Shown here one piece after another: positions 16,260 to 24,989 of a DNA stretch of 40,742 nucleotides. Below the pieces are notes generated by a model. The model searched no databases. It was not told the DNA's origin and saw nothing but the letters and a program-made list of their open reading frames with translations. Source of the DNA: F23-D06 sp947167635 (lineage in GTDB: Bacteria; Bacteroidota; Bacteroidia; Bacteroidales; WCHB1-69); contig CAMVIT010000027.1 in assembly GCA_947167635.1 (NCBI GenBank), forward strand, positions 1-40,742, read 5' to 3'. Position numbers and translations under genes: made by a program. Position 1 is the first letter of the stretch. The number at the start of each line of letters is the position of its first letter.

Positions 16260-16341
16260 GGATAATTCTTTTATATCCTACAAATTGCAAGTTCGGAGCG
16301 TATGGTTTGCCACAAATGATTCCCCATACAATTTTGGAGTG

Positions 16342-16542
16342 TCATATCAATCCTCCTTTTATTGCGTTGGCAACTGCCTTTGCCATTTCTTCGTTTTCAT
16401 ACACGCCAATTGGTTTATATACGCTTCCACAAGTCATCCCATCGCCTCTTACCGCTTCATAATAAACGACGTGAATCTTCATTGCTACCTCGTCGTTTAT
16501 CTGTGCTTCTACTGTTTTATAATATGCGTCAGGACCGTTCAT
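16342..16542 (-). CDS. Small unknown phage protein
   Basis: 66 residues from ATG 16542, chosen because AAAGGAGG lies at the right distance upstream; a frame extension to 16578 would run into the promoter. Mixed sequence with GDGMTCGSVYKPIGVY and a C-terminal helix ending in GGLI. No family recognised. Confidence 0.55.
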   Translation of the reverse strand: MNGPDAYYKTVEAQINDEVAMKIHVVYYEAVRGDGMTCGSVYKPIGVYENEEMAKAVANAIKGGLI

Positions 16543-16575
16543 TCTTTTCCTCCTTTCAGTGTAATGTTTACGCTG

Positions 16576-16583
16576 CAAAAGTA
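16576..16583 (-). promoter_or_regulatory. -7 box TACTTTTG
   Basis: Exact TAnnTTTG on the minus strand before the 66-residue gene and downstream of the terminator at 16624-16656, so it starts a new unit towards the terminase genes. Confidence 0.55.
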
Positions 16584-16623
16584 ACCCGGCGGAGAGGAAT
16601 GCGTTGGGACAACTTTTCGCATC

Positions 16624-16656
16624 AAAAAAAGAGAGGCTGTATAAAACAGCCTCTCT
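16624..16656 (-). terminator. Strong terminator after the capsid-tail unit
   Basis: An 11-bp perfect stem (AGAGAGGCTGT with ACAGCCTCTCT, 16630-16656) with a 5-nt loop, followed on the minus strand by six to seven T. Confidence 0.85.
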
Positions 16657-16695
16657 CCAATTAAAAAAAATTACGAAAAAAGAGTGGCGACAAAA

Positions 16696-17307
16696 TTATT
16701 CGCCGTCGTCATTGTCATCGATTGGGGCAGGGATCTGCAGCTCGTCCCAGTTGTCGCCCGTATAGATGGTGGGGGCGGGCACGTCGGTGGAGAAGACCAC
16801 ATCGGCGCCGTTTGCTTCTGTGCCAGTCTTGCCGGAAACGGCGCTGGCGGATTCAAGTTCCGCCCCCTCTAATTCGTCGCCGAGCATATGGACATCGCCA
16901 GATTTGGTCTTGGAGAGAAGCACCAGTTCCTGGTTGGAAACGGCGGCCAGCAGTCCGAGCATCTTTGCGCGGAGGCCGGGAATGTTGTTCTCCAAGGAGG
17001 CCTTGTACGACTTGGAACCGCTCTCGCCTTGGAGCTCGTACTTGAGTTCAGATGACCCTTTCTTTGCGCTGATTTTGAACAGGCGTTTTCCGGGCTTCAT
17101 GGTGAGCTTCGAGGATGGTTGGGTTTCCACATGGTCGGACATGGAGGTACGCAGGGCTGCGTCCTTTTTTTTCGGCCAAGTGGCCACGTCTTCCTTCAAA
17201 CCCAGCAGGAATTCGGTTACAACACCGCCCATGACCTGTTCACAGGTGGTGGGGCGTGCCAGGTCTTCGAGGCACGAGGGACAAAGATTGATATTTTCTT
17301 CAGGCAT
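16696..17307 (-). CDS. Phage structural protein, probable major tail protein
   Basis: 203 residues from ATG 17307. It follows the capsid gene and ends the protease-capsid unit. An N-terminal CPSCLEDL Cys pair, then a beta-rich region (SSELKYELQGESGSKSYKASLEN ... NQELVLLSKTKSGDVHMLGDE) as in tube-forming proteins, and an acidic tail. The assignment rests on position and composition. A head-decoration protein is the alternative. Confidence 0.5.
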   Translation of the reverse strand: MPEENINLCPSCLEDLARPTTCEQVMGGVVTEFLLGLKEDVATWPKKKDAALRTSMSDHVETQPSSKLTMKPGKRLFKISAKKGSSELKYELQGESGSKSYKASLENNIPGLRAKMLGLLAAVSNQELVLLSKTKSGDVHMLGDELEGAELESASAVSGKTGTEANGADVVFSTDVPAPTIYTGDNWDELQIPAPIDDNDDGE

Positions 17308-17407
17308 GATTTTTCAGTTTTTTAAGTGATTGTATGATGAATGATTGAAAACAGGGCGGCGCGGTGCAACGGATATGCCATCACCCCGCGCCCGTTCCCT
17401 GTGGATT
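17308..17407 (-). other. Short spacer with GC-rich imperfect hairpin
   Basis: No gene seen between the capsid stop and the tail-like gene. An imperfect GC-rich stem (about 17354-17393) might attenuate transcription; it lacks a T-tract. Confidence 0.3.
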
Positions 17408-18703
17408 TTAGGATTCGAGAGAGGTGAAGCTGCCGAGCGGACTGTAAACGGTGTTGCCGTTGTAGGTCAGCTGCAACTGGTAGTAATACTTCGTCGCCGA
17501 CGTCAGAGATGTGACATCCGCGCTGAATGCTCCATTCTCCCCTGCCACAGCGACGGCCTCGCCGTCAAGGCTTTCGGGATCTGTGCCGTAGGCGAACTTC
17601 AGTGTCGCGCCCTCGGGAACGCCAGCGGCAGTACCCTTGAGCGTGGCTCCGGTGGCGGTCACGTCAGCAGCCGTCTCAGGCTCCACAACTGGGACGACGA
17701 TGATGGTCTCGGGCTCATCGGGCGTGTCAGGGGTAGCGTCAGGATCGATGGTTTCCTCAGTGGTCCACACCATCTTGTTCACGCCGAAGCCGATACCTTC
17801 GCGCCAGTCGCCAAGAATCTTCACCTTGCGGTCCATCTTCTGAACATCGAAGCTGAACTTGTCCTTGCGGGTACACCACAGGAGGTTGCCACGGACAAAT
17901 GCGAACATGTCGCCGCATTCTTCGCCCATGCTCGGGAGACCCATGACCACCTGCTTGGTGAAATCCACGGAAGCATTGAGATCTTCCGGACCGTGCAGCC
18001 AGTAGAAGCCGTTAGCACGCTTGTTTTCAAGGAAACAACGTTCGTAATCCTGCGAAACGCAGATGATCATCGGAACCTTCCGGTAGATTCCCTTGATTTT
18101 TTTGGAGAAAAACTCAACCTGATCGAAACAGGTGTCAGGTTTGAGTTTTCCGACCTTCTCAATGACGTTGACAGGATACGGGGATTTGGCACCATCGATA
18201 AGGTGCTTGCGGATGCCGTCCATGCAGGCGGAAGGAGACGTGCCGTCATCGTCACGCTCACCGTAATAGACGGCGTTGACTTCACGGTCGTAGTCAATCT
18301 GCTGCTTCAGATAGACTTCGATCATGTATTTCGTGATGGGCCACTGCTCGCGCTTCACGCCATCGCCTTCGAGGAAACCGAGCCAGGAGTCAATGACCTG
18401 GTCGGGCGAGAACTCTACATCCACCTTGATGTGCTGCAGCACAATCTTGTTGGGGTGGAATTTCACGCCGCCCTTCGGTTCGAAGGGGACACGGAACGGC
18501 TGAAGCACCGGTTGGAACTCGTCGTTAGCCATCTCGTAGATGTCGTCGGTGAGACGCTTATGGGTGGCGTATTTCTCCAAGGTAACAGCCTCTTGAATCA
18601 GGGCACGCTTGATGCGGTCGAGGCCCTGTCCTCTCTGTTGGTAGATTTTACCGTATTCTTCTACGATAAAATCGGTGTTGATTTCGGTATTAATCGGAGG
18701 CAT
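17408..18703 (-). CDS. Phage major capsid protein with C-terminal FN3/Ig-like domain
   Basis: 431 residues from ATG 18703, just after the protease-scaffold gene. Residues 1-335 have the length and composition of an HK97-fold capsid protein. After a Thr/Pro/Asp linker (DATPDTPDEPE) the last 95 residues form a beta-sandwich-like unit with ATGATLKGTAAG, TLKFAYGTDP, ALTSATKYYYQLQL-type strands and a final GSFTS, as in fibronectin type III/Ig-like repeats. Such domains are displayed on capsids. In the host gut or similar setting they may bind glycans, an inference. Confidence 0.8.
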   Translation of the reverse strand: MPPINTEINTDFIVEEYGKIYQQRGQGLDRIKRALIQEAVTLEKYATHKRLTDDIYEMANDEFQPVLQPFRVPFEPKGGVKFHPNKIVLQHIKVDVEFSPDQVIDSWLGFLEGDGVKREQWPITKYMIEVYLKQQIDYDREVNAVYYGERDDDGTSPSACMDGIRKHLIDGAKSPYPVNVIEKVGKLKPDTCFDQVEFFSKKIKGIYRKVPMIICVSQDYERCFLENKRANGFYWLHGPEDLNASVDFTKQVVMGLPSMGEECGDMFAFVRGNLLWCTRKDKFSFDVQKMDRKVKILGDWREGIGFGVNKMVWTTEETIDPDATPDTPDEPETIIVVPVVEPETAADVTATGATLKGTAAGVPEGATLKFAYGTDPESLDGEAVAVAGENGAFSADVTSLTSATKYYYQLQLTYNGNTVYSPLGSFTSLES

Positions 18704-18715
18704 AGTTGGTTGGTT

Positions 18716-19798
18716 TTAGAGGTTTTCTTCGAAGGTTTTCTGGTAAACGGAGCTGTTTCTGACGTAGTCTTCAACAGATTCCTCGTTCACGTTCACATCC
18801 TTTCCGTTCACGCCCGGCACGCTGGCGGGGGCGTTCTCGTACTTGGCCTTGTAGTTGTCGCGTTCGGCGGTGAGGGTGGCAATGAGAGTGTCCTTGTCTG
18901 CGATGGTCTGATTGGCTGTGGCCAAGTCATCGTTTGCTTTATGAAGCTCGCTCTCAGTGGTTGAGGATGTCTTCTTCAGGTCATCGTATGCCTTCAGGGT
19001 GTCATCCAAGGTCTTCAGCTGGTCTGGGTTGAGTTGAAGACCTTCTTTCTCGTCATACTCGGCGTCTTCCTTGAAATTAAGCAAGGCACCCAGCATTGCG
19101 AATGACATAAGTACTTTCTTCATGTTGTTGGGAATTGGTTGGTAAATATTCAGGTCCGGGAATGCGGCGCGGGCGTGGTTCAGGAACCGCGCCATCGCCG
19201 TAGCCGGTTTTTTCTCGTTGTCGTCGAAATCCTGTATTTCTGTGGCGAAACCGAATGCAAGCGCATCCTCGGCGGTGATCCACTTGCCCTTCCCGTTGTT
19301 GGCCTCGAACAGTGCGCGCAGATCCGCCTCGTCCTTTTTCAGGATGCCTTTATAGATATTGAAGATGGTGCCGTTGATGGTGCGCTGATCATCAAGTTCC
19401 GCTTCCAGGGCATTCTCGTTGGCGTCCCACACACTGCTCATACACTTGTGAATCAGGTAGAGAGCATTCGGAGAGATGATACGCTCGTCGCCGGCGCAGG
19501 CAATGACGGTGGCCGCGCTGGCACAGAAGCCCTGCACGATGGTAGTGACCTTGGCCGGATGGCTCTTAAGGGCATCGTGGATCTGCAGCGCATCATCCAC
19601 ATAGCCGCCCAAAGAGGTGATAAGCACCTCGATTTCGTCCACATCCAGCTTGGAGATCTCCTTGAGCTGTTTGCGGATGTCGGAACCGGTGTTCTTATAC
19701 TCCCAGGTATCCCAGTCGAAGCCGCCGATGGTGCCGTCGATCTCGATGCGGGCCTTGTTCGCCGTCGGTTTTGTAATGTTCAGATATTGCTTTGCCAT
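18716..19798 (-). CDS. ClpP-like prohead protease fused to scaffold-like region
   Basis: 360 residues from ATG 19798. Residues 1-215 are an S14 ClpP-type serine protease: a GGYVDDALQIHDAL segment, catalytic Ser in GFCASAATVIA, catalytic His in YLIHKCMS and an Asp-containing ITAEDALAFGFATEI. The C-terminal 130 residues (Leu/Lys/Asp/Thr coiled coil) look like a scaffold that the protease releases during head maturation. It precedes the capsid gene by 12 nt. Confidence 0.85.
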   Translation of the reverse strand: MAKQYLNITKPTANKARIEIDGTIGGFDWDTWEYKNTGSDIRKQLKEISKLDVDEIEVLITSLGGYVDDALQIHDALKSHPAKVTTIVQGFCASAATVIACAGDERIISPNALYLIHKCMSSVWDANENALEAELDDQRTINGTIFNIYKGILKKDEADLRALFEANNGKGKWITAEDALAFGFATEIQDFDDNEKKPATAMARFLNHARAAFPDLNIYQPIPNNMKKVLMSFAMLGALLNFKEDAEYDEKEGLQLNPDQLKTLDDTLKAYDDLKKTSSTTESELHKANDDLATANQTIADKDTLIATLTAERDNYKAKYENAPASVPGVNGKDVNVNEESVEDYVRNSSVYQKTFEENL

Positions 19799-19822
19799 AG
19801 TTGTGATTCAGATTTTCGGCGG

Positions 19823-19830
19823 CAAAAATA
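19823..19830 (-). promoter_or_regulatory. -7 box TATTTTTG of the protease-capsid unit
   Basis: Exact consensus on the minus strand 25 nt before ATG 19798, giving the capsid unit its own late promoter. Confidence 0.55.
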
Positions 19831-19878
19831 GGACGGGGCTGAAAACCATAACGGGACAAAGCGGGGAACGGGGTGTCC

Positions 19879-20322
19879 CTACACCATTTTCAGGAAACCG
19901 AACTCCGATTCGCAGGAGAAAACAAGCTCTATACCCTGGTATTCTGTCGGAGTGGCCGGAGCTGTCTTCGTCATCTTAAGATGCATCGGAGTGCCGTACC
20001 CCGCCAGCCAGGTGTCGCCAGCCCTGTCGGTGAAGGCCACCAGATAGCGGCCTGCGGTGAGCCGGCCCATAGAAACCGCATCCTGGGTGGTCCATCCGGG
20101 CAACGTGGCACGTATCTCGTTTGTCCAGCTCCGGTCATACACGGAGGATGCAGTCATCCGCTTCCCTTTGACGGCCCCCCACCGACCCGAAGACTTGAGG
20201 GTGACGGATGCAGTATCCTTCCCTGTAATGATCACGCTGTCCACCTCTTCCACGTGCGCGTACTGGATTGATTTGACACCGGGCATCTTTCCGGCATAAC
20301 AGCCTCTTTGCAGATCTTCCAT
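19879..20322 (-). CDS. Small conserved-looking phage protein, unknown
   Basis: 147 residues from ATG 20322, 2 nt after the upstream stop. Beta-rich; contains KSIQYAHVEEVDSV and LPGWTTQDAVSMGRLTAGRYLVAFTD, which suggest a compact phage structural or assembly protein. Not recognised. Confidence 0.55.
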   Translation of the reverse strand: MEDLQRGCYAGKMPGVKSIQYAHVEEVDSVIITGKDTASVTLKSSGRWGAVKGKRMTASSVYDRSWTNEIRATLPGWTTQDAVSMGRLTAGRYLVAFTDRAGDTWLAGYGTPMHLKMTKTAPATPTEYQGIELVFSCESEFGFLKMV

Positions 20323-20324
20323 TT

Positions 20325-20924
20325 TTATTTTCTTTTGGGTTGTGAGAATAGTTCTGTTTGAAGTGGATTGCTCTGTCGCATCCTGATCTTGAGTTTCTTG
20401 GGCGCCGGCATATCATTGTTCAGACCGAAGTCGGTGACAGCCGCCCGGTCCAGATCTCGATACTCCTCCTCTATGGCCAGGTATTTACGCCGGTATATCT
20501 TCCGAAGGGTTTCAAAACGCACCTGCTCCTCCTCTATTCCATAATAGACCATATAGCGGCTGATCGCCTGGGAGAGCGGGATGTTGTATCTCGAACGGAT
20601 GATGGCCACGTTGCGCAGACAGGAGTCTATCAGCAGATGTCGTATGATGCGGCTGAATCGCAGTTCCTGCAATATGGAGACCTCCCATCCGTAATGATAG
20701 AAGTCGAATTCGGTGATGGCTATCTTCACAGGAACGAAAGAGGCGTACTTTTCAGGAATCACAGACGGCGTACGGACGTGACTCTGGTAAAGCATTGCAC
20801 TGACAAGCCCGTAATAGCAGCTGTCGCCCATCCGATAGACGCCACGCACTTTCTTGAAACTGCGCTCCATCCATCCGGCCACCAGCGGGTCCACTCTTAT
20901 GTCCAATGTGTAAACCGACGGCAT
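20325..20924 (-). CDS. Unknown phage protein, possible late regulator
   Basis: 199 residues from ATG 20924, chosen because the -7 box (20945-20952) lies just upstream; the open frame extends to 21008. Arg/Tyr-rich with several aromatic blocks (YHYGWEVSILQELRFSRIIRHLL) and a helix pair SQAISRYMVYYGIEEEQVRFETLRKIYRR that could be a helix-turn-helix. First gene of the late unit, so a transcriptional activator is possible, unproven. Confidence 0.5.
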   Translation of the reverse strand: MPSVYTLDIRVDPLVAGWMERSFKKVRGVYRMGDSCYYGLVSAMLYQSHVRTPSVIPEKYASFVPVKIAITEFDFYHYGWEVSILQELRFSRIIRHLLIDSCLRNVAIIRSRYNIPLSQAISRYMVYYGIEEEQVRFETLRKIYRRKYLAIEEEYRDLDRAAVTDFGLNNDMPAPKKLKIRMRQSNPLQTELFSQPKRK

Positions 20925-20944
20925 AACTGCTTGAAATTTTGCTG

Positions 20945-20952
20945 CAAAGATA
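20945..20952 (-). promoter_or_regulatory. -7 box TATCTTTG before the first late gene
   Basis: Exact TAnnTTTG on the minus strand, 20 nt before ATG 20924. Confidence 0.55.
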
Positions 20953-21128
20953 CTAAAAATAAAGATGTTATGCATAATTATATAAAGCAAAAGTTTATGT
21001 AGGCGCATTTTTTTTGAAATAAATGCCCGAAATTGTTAATTTTACGAAGCAGCGATTTCCCATTTTATTTCGTCCCAAGCTGAAAATCCGCCAAAAATCT
21101 GTGTATCTGAAACCAAGGCGTTTTTAGG

Positions 21129-21378
21129 TGTAACCACTTGATTTATAGTTGTTACAGAAAAGACTCAGATTTGCAAAATGACGGTTACAATACTGTAACC
21201 GTCCGTTTTCCATAAACCGGTGCCGGCAGAGTGTCTTTTTCCCGAAAATCTGTAACCGATTTGCAACCAATCCGTAACCTACAATATGTAACCTTTTCCA
21301 TCCTTTTCTTTTCATAAGAGAATCAAACAGATAAATGACAGAATAGGGATGTCAGGCTGTGACGGTTACAAAGTTACA
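21129..21378. promoter_or_regulatory. Iteron array, candidate phage replication origin
   Basis: Six exact TGTAACC or GGTTACA heptamers start at 21129, 21183, 21194, 21251, 21287 and 21364, with four one-mismatch copies at 21150, 21262, 21273 and 21372. The pair at 21183/21194 forms an inverted repeat. The array lies in an AT-rich gap directly downstream of the primase-helicase gene and before the late unit. Initiator iterons are the natural reading. A 63-codon frame here (21124-21315) lacks support and is not called. Confidence 0.55.
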
Positions 21379-21481
21379 AATTTTTGCACTAATTTTCATA
21401 TTAGAGGGGGAGGGGGGGGAATTGTTAAAATTGAAAATTCGAATTTGGGCGAAAATCACGCTTGACTTAACAAAAAGATTG

Positions 21482-21514
21482 CAAAAAAAAATCCCGTCCG
21501 GAGGGGACGGGATT
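21482..21514 (-). terminator. Terminator of the primase-helicase gene
   Basis: A 10-bp perfect stem (AATCCCGTCC with GGACGGGATT, 21490-21514, 5-nt loop), followed on the minus strand by eight T. It lies 36 nt after the stop at 21551. Confidence 0.85.
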
Positions 21515-21550
21515 GAGACGGGAATGATGAGTGGAACACCTAATGGCGTA

Positions 21551-24346
21551 CTATGCGCCTTCTATTTCGTTGTTAATGGGGGTGCCGGGGGTCCTGACGT
21601 AGATGAACTCCTTGGTGACGCCGTACACCTTGCGGATAATGCGCTTGCCCGACGGCTCGAAACCCCGGCATTCGGACGGGTTGAGACAGTCGATGTGCTC
21701 TGCGTTGGCGCAGAAGGCCCGCAGACGCGCCGTGAAGCCTTTGGACGAGAACTTGTTCTTCGGGTCGAACTTCGTCTTCACCTCCTGCTTGCTGAGCAGT
21801 TTGTCGAGGTTTTCACTTCCCCGCGAGAAGAAGACTTCCGCCCATTCTATAAACTCGTTGCCCATCAATTGGATTCTCATGCGCTTATCGACGTTCTCCA
21901 TCGGCGGCAACACCATCGAGTTGTGCGGGATGGTGGAGAGGTAGAACTGCAGGCAGTCGATGCAGAAGTTGAAGTCCTCGTTCCAGGATATCCAGGAGTA
22001 CTTGCTATCGTACAGATCGTATCCGAAGTCGTCGGCGATGCGCACCGTGCCGTTGTAGTCGCTGTCTTCGGTGGCCTGGTGGTAATAGTCGCTGAACACG
22101 CAGGTGAGGATTCTGCGGGCGGTGCTGCCATCGTTGGCCGGTGGCGGGAAGTTGGAGGTGATCACCAGCTTGGGGCTGTCGGCGAAGTCTATTTCCTTGC
22201 TCCTGGCGTTCTTGTAGCTCACCACCATATTGTCGGTGATCATTGAATAGAAGTAGTTGAAGTTGAAATATTTCACAGCGTCGTCAATTAGCAGCAAGTC
22301 TGTGTTCTCCGTCACACGATCCAGGAAGAAGTTGCTGCTCTCGGTCAGCTTGCGGTCGCGCCCGTTGAGCATCTCGGTATTCTTGAACTGTTTGAGGAAC
22401 CGGACCATAAAGGTCTTGCCGGACCCGCCGCCGCTTTCGTCCTCGTCGGTGATACGGTTCTCCATAATCCAGAGCCCCCACGCCTTGGAGAGGCTCTTGT
22501 GGGAGTGCAGCATATAACCGATGCAGAAGAGCTTGTTGGTGAGATGGAGCACCTGTTCCACCTGCTCCTCCTCCGTGAGGCGCGGGCCCATTATATCCCA
22601 ATGGTGCTCGCGGAAGTAACGCAGGTCTTCTTCCGGGTTGCCAGTGGCCCGAGTCTCGAACTCCTCCCGCCAGTGTATGCGGCTGGCGTTGACCAGGAAA
22701 CGAAAATAGTGACTGTTCTGGTGCTTGATCAGCAGCTTGTAGAACCCTGTCTCCGGATTGTATTCCGTGGGGAAAGAGGGCTCGATGCGCTTGAAGTCGT
22801 GCCGGCACACGGAACGTTCCCAGGCGTACAGCCCATCACGCGGTCCGCGGCTCTCCTCCACGCTGTCGGCGGTCACCTTCACCGCCCTGTTGTTGAAGAA
22901 CAGGGTCTGCGAAGTCTCGTCAAAGTTCCGGAAATCCGGGTGTATGGTGTCGATCTTCTCAAAGACGCTGGAACTCATCCTGGTGCTGTTGAGTATGAGG
23001 TTCTGGATTTCCACGTCCAGGTTCTGGGCCTTTGCCCACTCCAGGATGAAGTCCTGGATGTTGCGCGGACTGATCTGCTTTACCTTAAAGCCGGTAATCT
23101 TTACGTAGGTCACCACGTCGTTGTCAGGATCCACCATCTTGCCGAAGCCGTTCACACGCAGGAAGTGCAACAGGTAGAGCGTGTTGATCTCATACCGGGC
23201 CTTGTCCTTGGCATAGGTTTTTTCCCAGAAGCGGCAGGGCTTGGCCACCTTCACCAGCTCCTTGAAGTCGGAAATGGCGGGCTTGATGTCCACATAGTCG
23301 CGCAGATCCTTGCGCGGACGGCCACGATGGTCTTTGTAGGTGGAGAGCCAATCCGGCAGCTCTATGGTGCGGATGTCGATGTACTCCATCGCCAGCTCGT
23401 TGGCCTTGCGTATGCCGGTATCGTCGATGTCGGGCAGATTGTACAGGATTTCCACACGTTTCATAATCTCGCTGTAGGTCTTGCCGTCGAGGCGGGCGGT
23501 CTCGGAATTCATCCAGAGCGGGTAGTAGCCGAGTCCGGCCACGTTGAGCGCATCGCGCTCGCCGCTGCAAAGGATTGCCTCCGGCAGTTTGCCGGAACCC
23601 TTGGGCTTGCGTTCCGCGCCAGCATCCTCTGCCATCGCGTCCAGTTCCGCGTCGTTCTCCATCTCTTTCACGAACTGTTCGTGCGCCTTCTTCAGTTCCG
23701 AGAAGCCGTTCAGATAGTCCTTGGGTTTCACACCCTTGTAGAAAAAGCGGAAAGCCTTGTCCGGATTGAGGGGCTGGTAGATCTTGCGGAACTCGCCGCA
23801 GTCGTGCATATATATGGGATAGGTGTCGGTGCTATAGACGGTGGTCACCTTGCGGTCTTTCACTGTGCGGTACCACTCGAGGGCGTAGTAGTTGTAGCGG
23901 TCGCACACCTTCTGCGTAACTTTTGGACCCAGCACGGCCAGTTCTCCTTCTGTCATTTTCTCCCGGATGGAGAAGTCGAAGTCGCCGTCCTTCTCGTCGG
24001 TGGTGGCGTCGCGGTGCTCTATCTTCGGCTTGTTGGCCTCGCGGCTGATGACGTTGCCGGCCTTGTAGCGGTCGGCCAGGAGGAAGAGCGCCTCGCGGAA
24101 GTCCTTATGTTCCTCCCGCATACATATATCGATGGGCGACATTGCCGTGCCCTCGTCGCCGAAGTCGGTCACACGCCACACGCCCTTGATTTCCTTCATA
24201 CAGGCCGATGCGGTCTTCTCATCGCCCCGGATCTTGAAGTACTTGTTCTTTTTGTCGCAACCCTGCGCCTGGGGATAGTAGTAGAGGATGATGTCAAGCC
24301 CCTTGTTGGTCGCGTCGTATATGCGTTGTAAAAGTCCGTCATTCAT
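21551..24346 (-). CDS. Phage primase-helicase (Toprim plus SF3/D5-like helicase)
   Basis: 931 residues using ATG 24346, 7 nt after the previous stop; an earlier in-frame ATG at 24403 would overlap that gene by 50 nt. The N-terminal 80 residues look like a CHC2-type primase domain without its Cys ligands. A Toprim segment has CSGERDALNVAGLGYYPLW and LPDIDDTG. The helicase has Walker A GGGSGKT, Walker B LLLIDD and motif C KLVITSNF, the SF3/D5 order. It would unwind and prime the phage origin. Its short paralogue at 29197-29775 copies the Toprim half. Confidence 0.88.
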   Translation of the reverse strand: MNDGLLQRIYDATNKGLDIILYYYPQAQGCDKKNKYFKIRGDEKTASACMKEIKGVWRVTDFGDEGTAMSPIDICMREEHKDFREALFLLADRYKAGNVISREANKPKIEHRDATTDEKDGDFDFSIREKMTEGELAVLGPKVTQKVCDRYNYYALEWYRTVKDRKVTTVYSTDTYPIYMHDCGEFRKIYQPLNPDKAFRFFYKGVKPKDYLNGFSELKKAHEQFVKEMENDAELDAMAEDAGAERKPKGSGKLPEAILCSGERDALNVAGLGYYPLWMNSETARLDGKTYSEIMKRVEILYNLPDIDDTGIRKANELAMEYIDIRTIELPDWLSTYKDHRGRPRKDLRDYVDIKPAISDFKELVKVAKPCRFWEKTYAKDKARYEINTLYLLHFLRVNGFGKMVDPDNDVVTYVKITGFKVKQISPRNIQDFILEWAKAQNLDVEIQNLILNSTRMSSSVFEKIDTIHPDFRNFDETSQTLFFNNRAVKVTADSVEESRGPRDGLYAWERSVCRHDFKRIEPSFPTEYNPETGFYKLLIKHQNSHYFRFLVNASRIHWREEFETRATGNPEEDLRYFREHHWDIMGPRLTEEEQVEQVLHLTNKLFCIGYMLHSHKSLSKAWGLWIMENRITDEDESGGGSGKTFMVRFLKQFKNTEMLNGRDRKLTESSNFFLDRVTENTDLLLIDDAVKYFNFNYFYSMITDNMVVSYKNARSKEIDFADSPKLVITSNFPPPANDGSTARRILTCVFSDYYHQATEDSDYNGTVRIADDFGYDLYDSKYSWISWNEDFNFCIDCLQFYLSTIPHNSMVLPPMENVDKRMRIQLMGNEFIEWAEVFFSRGSENLDKLLSKQEVKTKFDPKNKFSSKGFTARLRAFCANAEHIDCLNPSECRGFEPSGKRIIRKVYGVTKEFIYVRTPGTPINNEIEGA

Positions 24347-24353
24347 AATACGT

Positions 24354-24581
24354 TCATATCTTGCGTTCAGATAATTGATACTCGTGGAAGAAGTATGTTC
24401 CACCTTCTATGTCTATGCACTTGTAGTTGAGCGACTGCACCACCGCCTTCCCGGGCGGCTGCGACAGGTCGGCCTGGAAGAGCGTTATTCCCTCCACGCG
24501 GCCTTTCATTTTGCCGCCGTTGCCGTCGGGCATCCACACGCGGTCGCCCGGGTTGAATTTGGTGGTGATGGTCCAGGTCAT
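24354..24581 (-). CDS. Small phage protein with beta-barrel-like sequence
   Basis: 75 residues from ATG 24581. Contains FNPGDRVWMPD and a GRVEGITLFQ strand, a pattern of small SH3-like or KOW-like barrels that bind nucleic acid or protein. It sits between the SSB-like gene (5 nt upstream) and the primase. Unknown family. Confidence 0.55.
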   Translation of the reverse strand: MTWTITTKFNPGDRVWMPDGNGGKMKGRVEGITLFQADLSQPPGKAVVQSLNYKCIDIEGGTYFFHEYQLSERKI

Positions 24582-24586
24582 AGTTC

Positions 24587-24985
24587 TTAGAATTGGAATT
24601 CCCCGGTGGAAGTCTCCATCACGGGCGGTGGCGTGGCGGTGTTCGGCTGCGAGGCGTATGGTTGTCCGGGTTGCGCTTGCGGTGCCACCAATGGCTGCTG
24701 TTCCAGGTTGTAGATCGAGCGAAGGGTGATGTCGTTCTGCCAGCCGGTGCGGCCGTCCTTCTCCCATTTGCGGGCGCTGATGTCGAAACGCACCTTGACG
24801 GCAGAGCCCGGGCGGATGGCCCTGGCCTTGTCGCACGTTTCGTTGAACGCCTGCAGGGCTATCTTCCTTGGCCAGTCGCCGCCTGTGCTGATGACCACTT
24901 CTGTTTTCTTCCAAGGGTTGCCGGTTTTCTGGCTTACGCCCTCCACCACCGGCGAGGTTTCTTCCAATGTTGCGATGATTTCCAT
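24587..24985 (-). CDS. DUF3127 single-strand-DNA-binding-like protein
   Basis: 132 residues from ATG 24985, placed after the upstream stop (24990); the open frame extends to 25012. The pattern VVEGVSQKTGNPWKKTEVVIST, WPRKIALQAF and AVKVRFDISARKW matches DUF3127, a small OB-fold SSB-like family of Bacteroidota phages and plasmids. It ends with a Pro/Gln-rich linker and acidic-aromatic GEFQF, like the SSB tip that recruits replication partners. Co-transcribed with the primase-helicase. Confidence 0.75.
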   Translation of the reverse strand: MEIIATLEETSPVVEGVSQKTGNPWKKTEVVISTGGDWPRKIALQAFNETCDKARAIRPGSAVKVRFDISARKWEKDGRTGWQNDITLRSIYNLEQQPLVAPQAQPGQPYASQPNTATPPPVMETSTGEFQF

Positions 24986-24989
24986 AAGA

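Noticed and set aside
21124..21315. 63-codon minus-strand frame in the iteron region
   Set aside because: It is built largely from the iterons, with no promoter box or ribosome site.
21404..21420. G-rich run in the origin region as a quadruplex
   Set aside because: Only two runs of G (5 and 8) are present, too few separate tracts for a convincing quadruplex motif.
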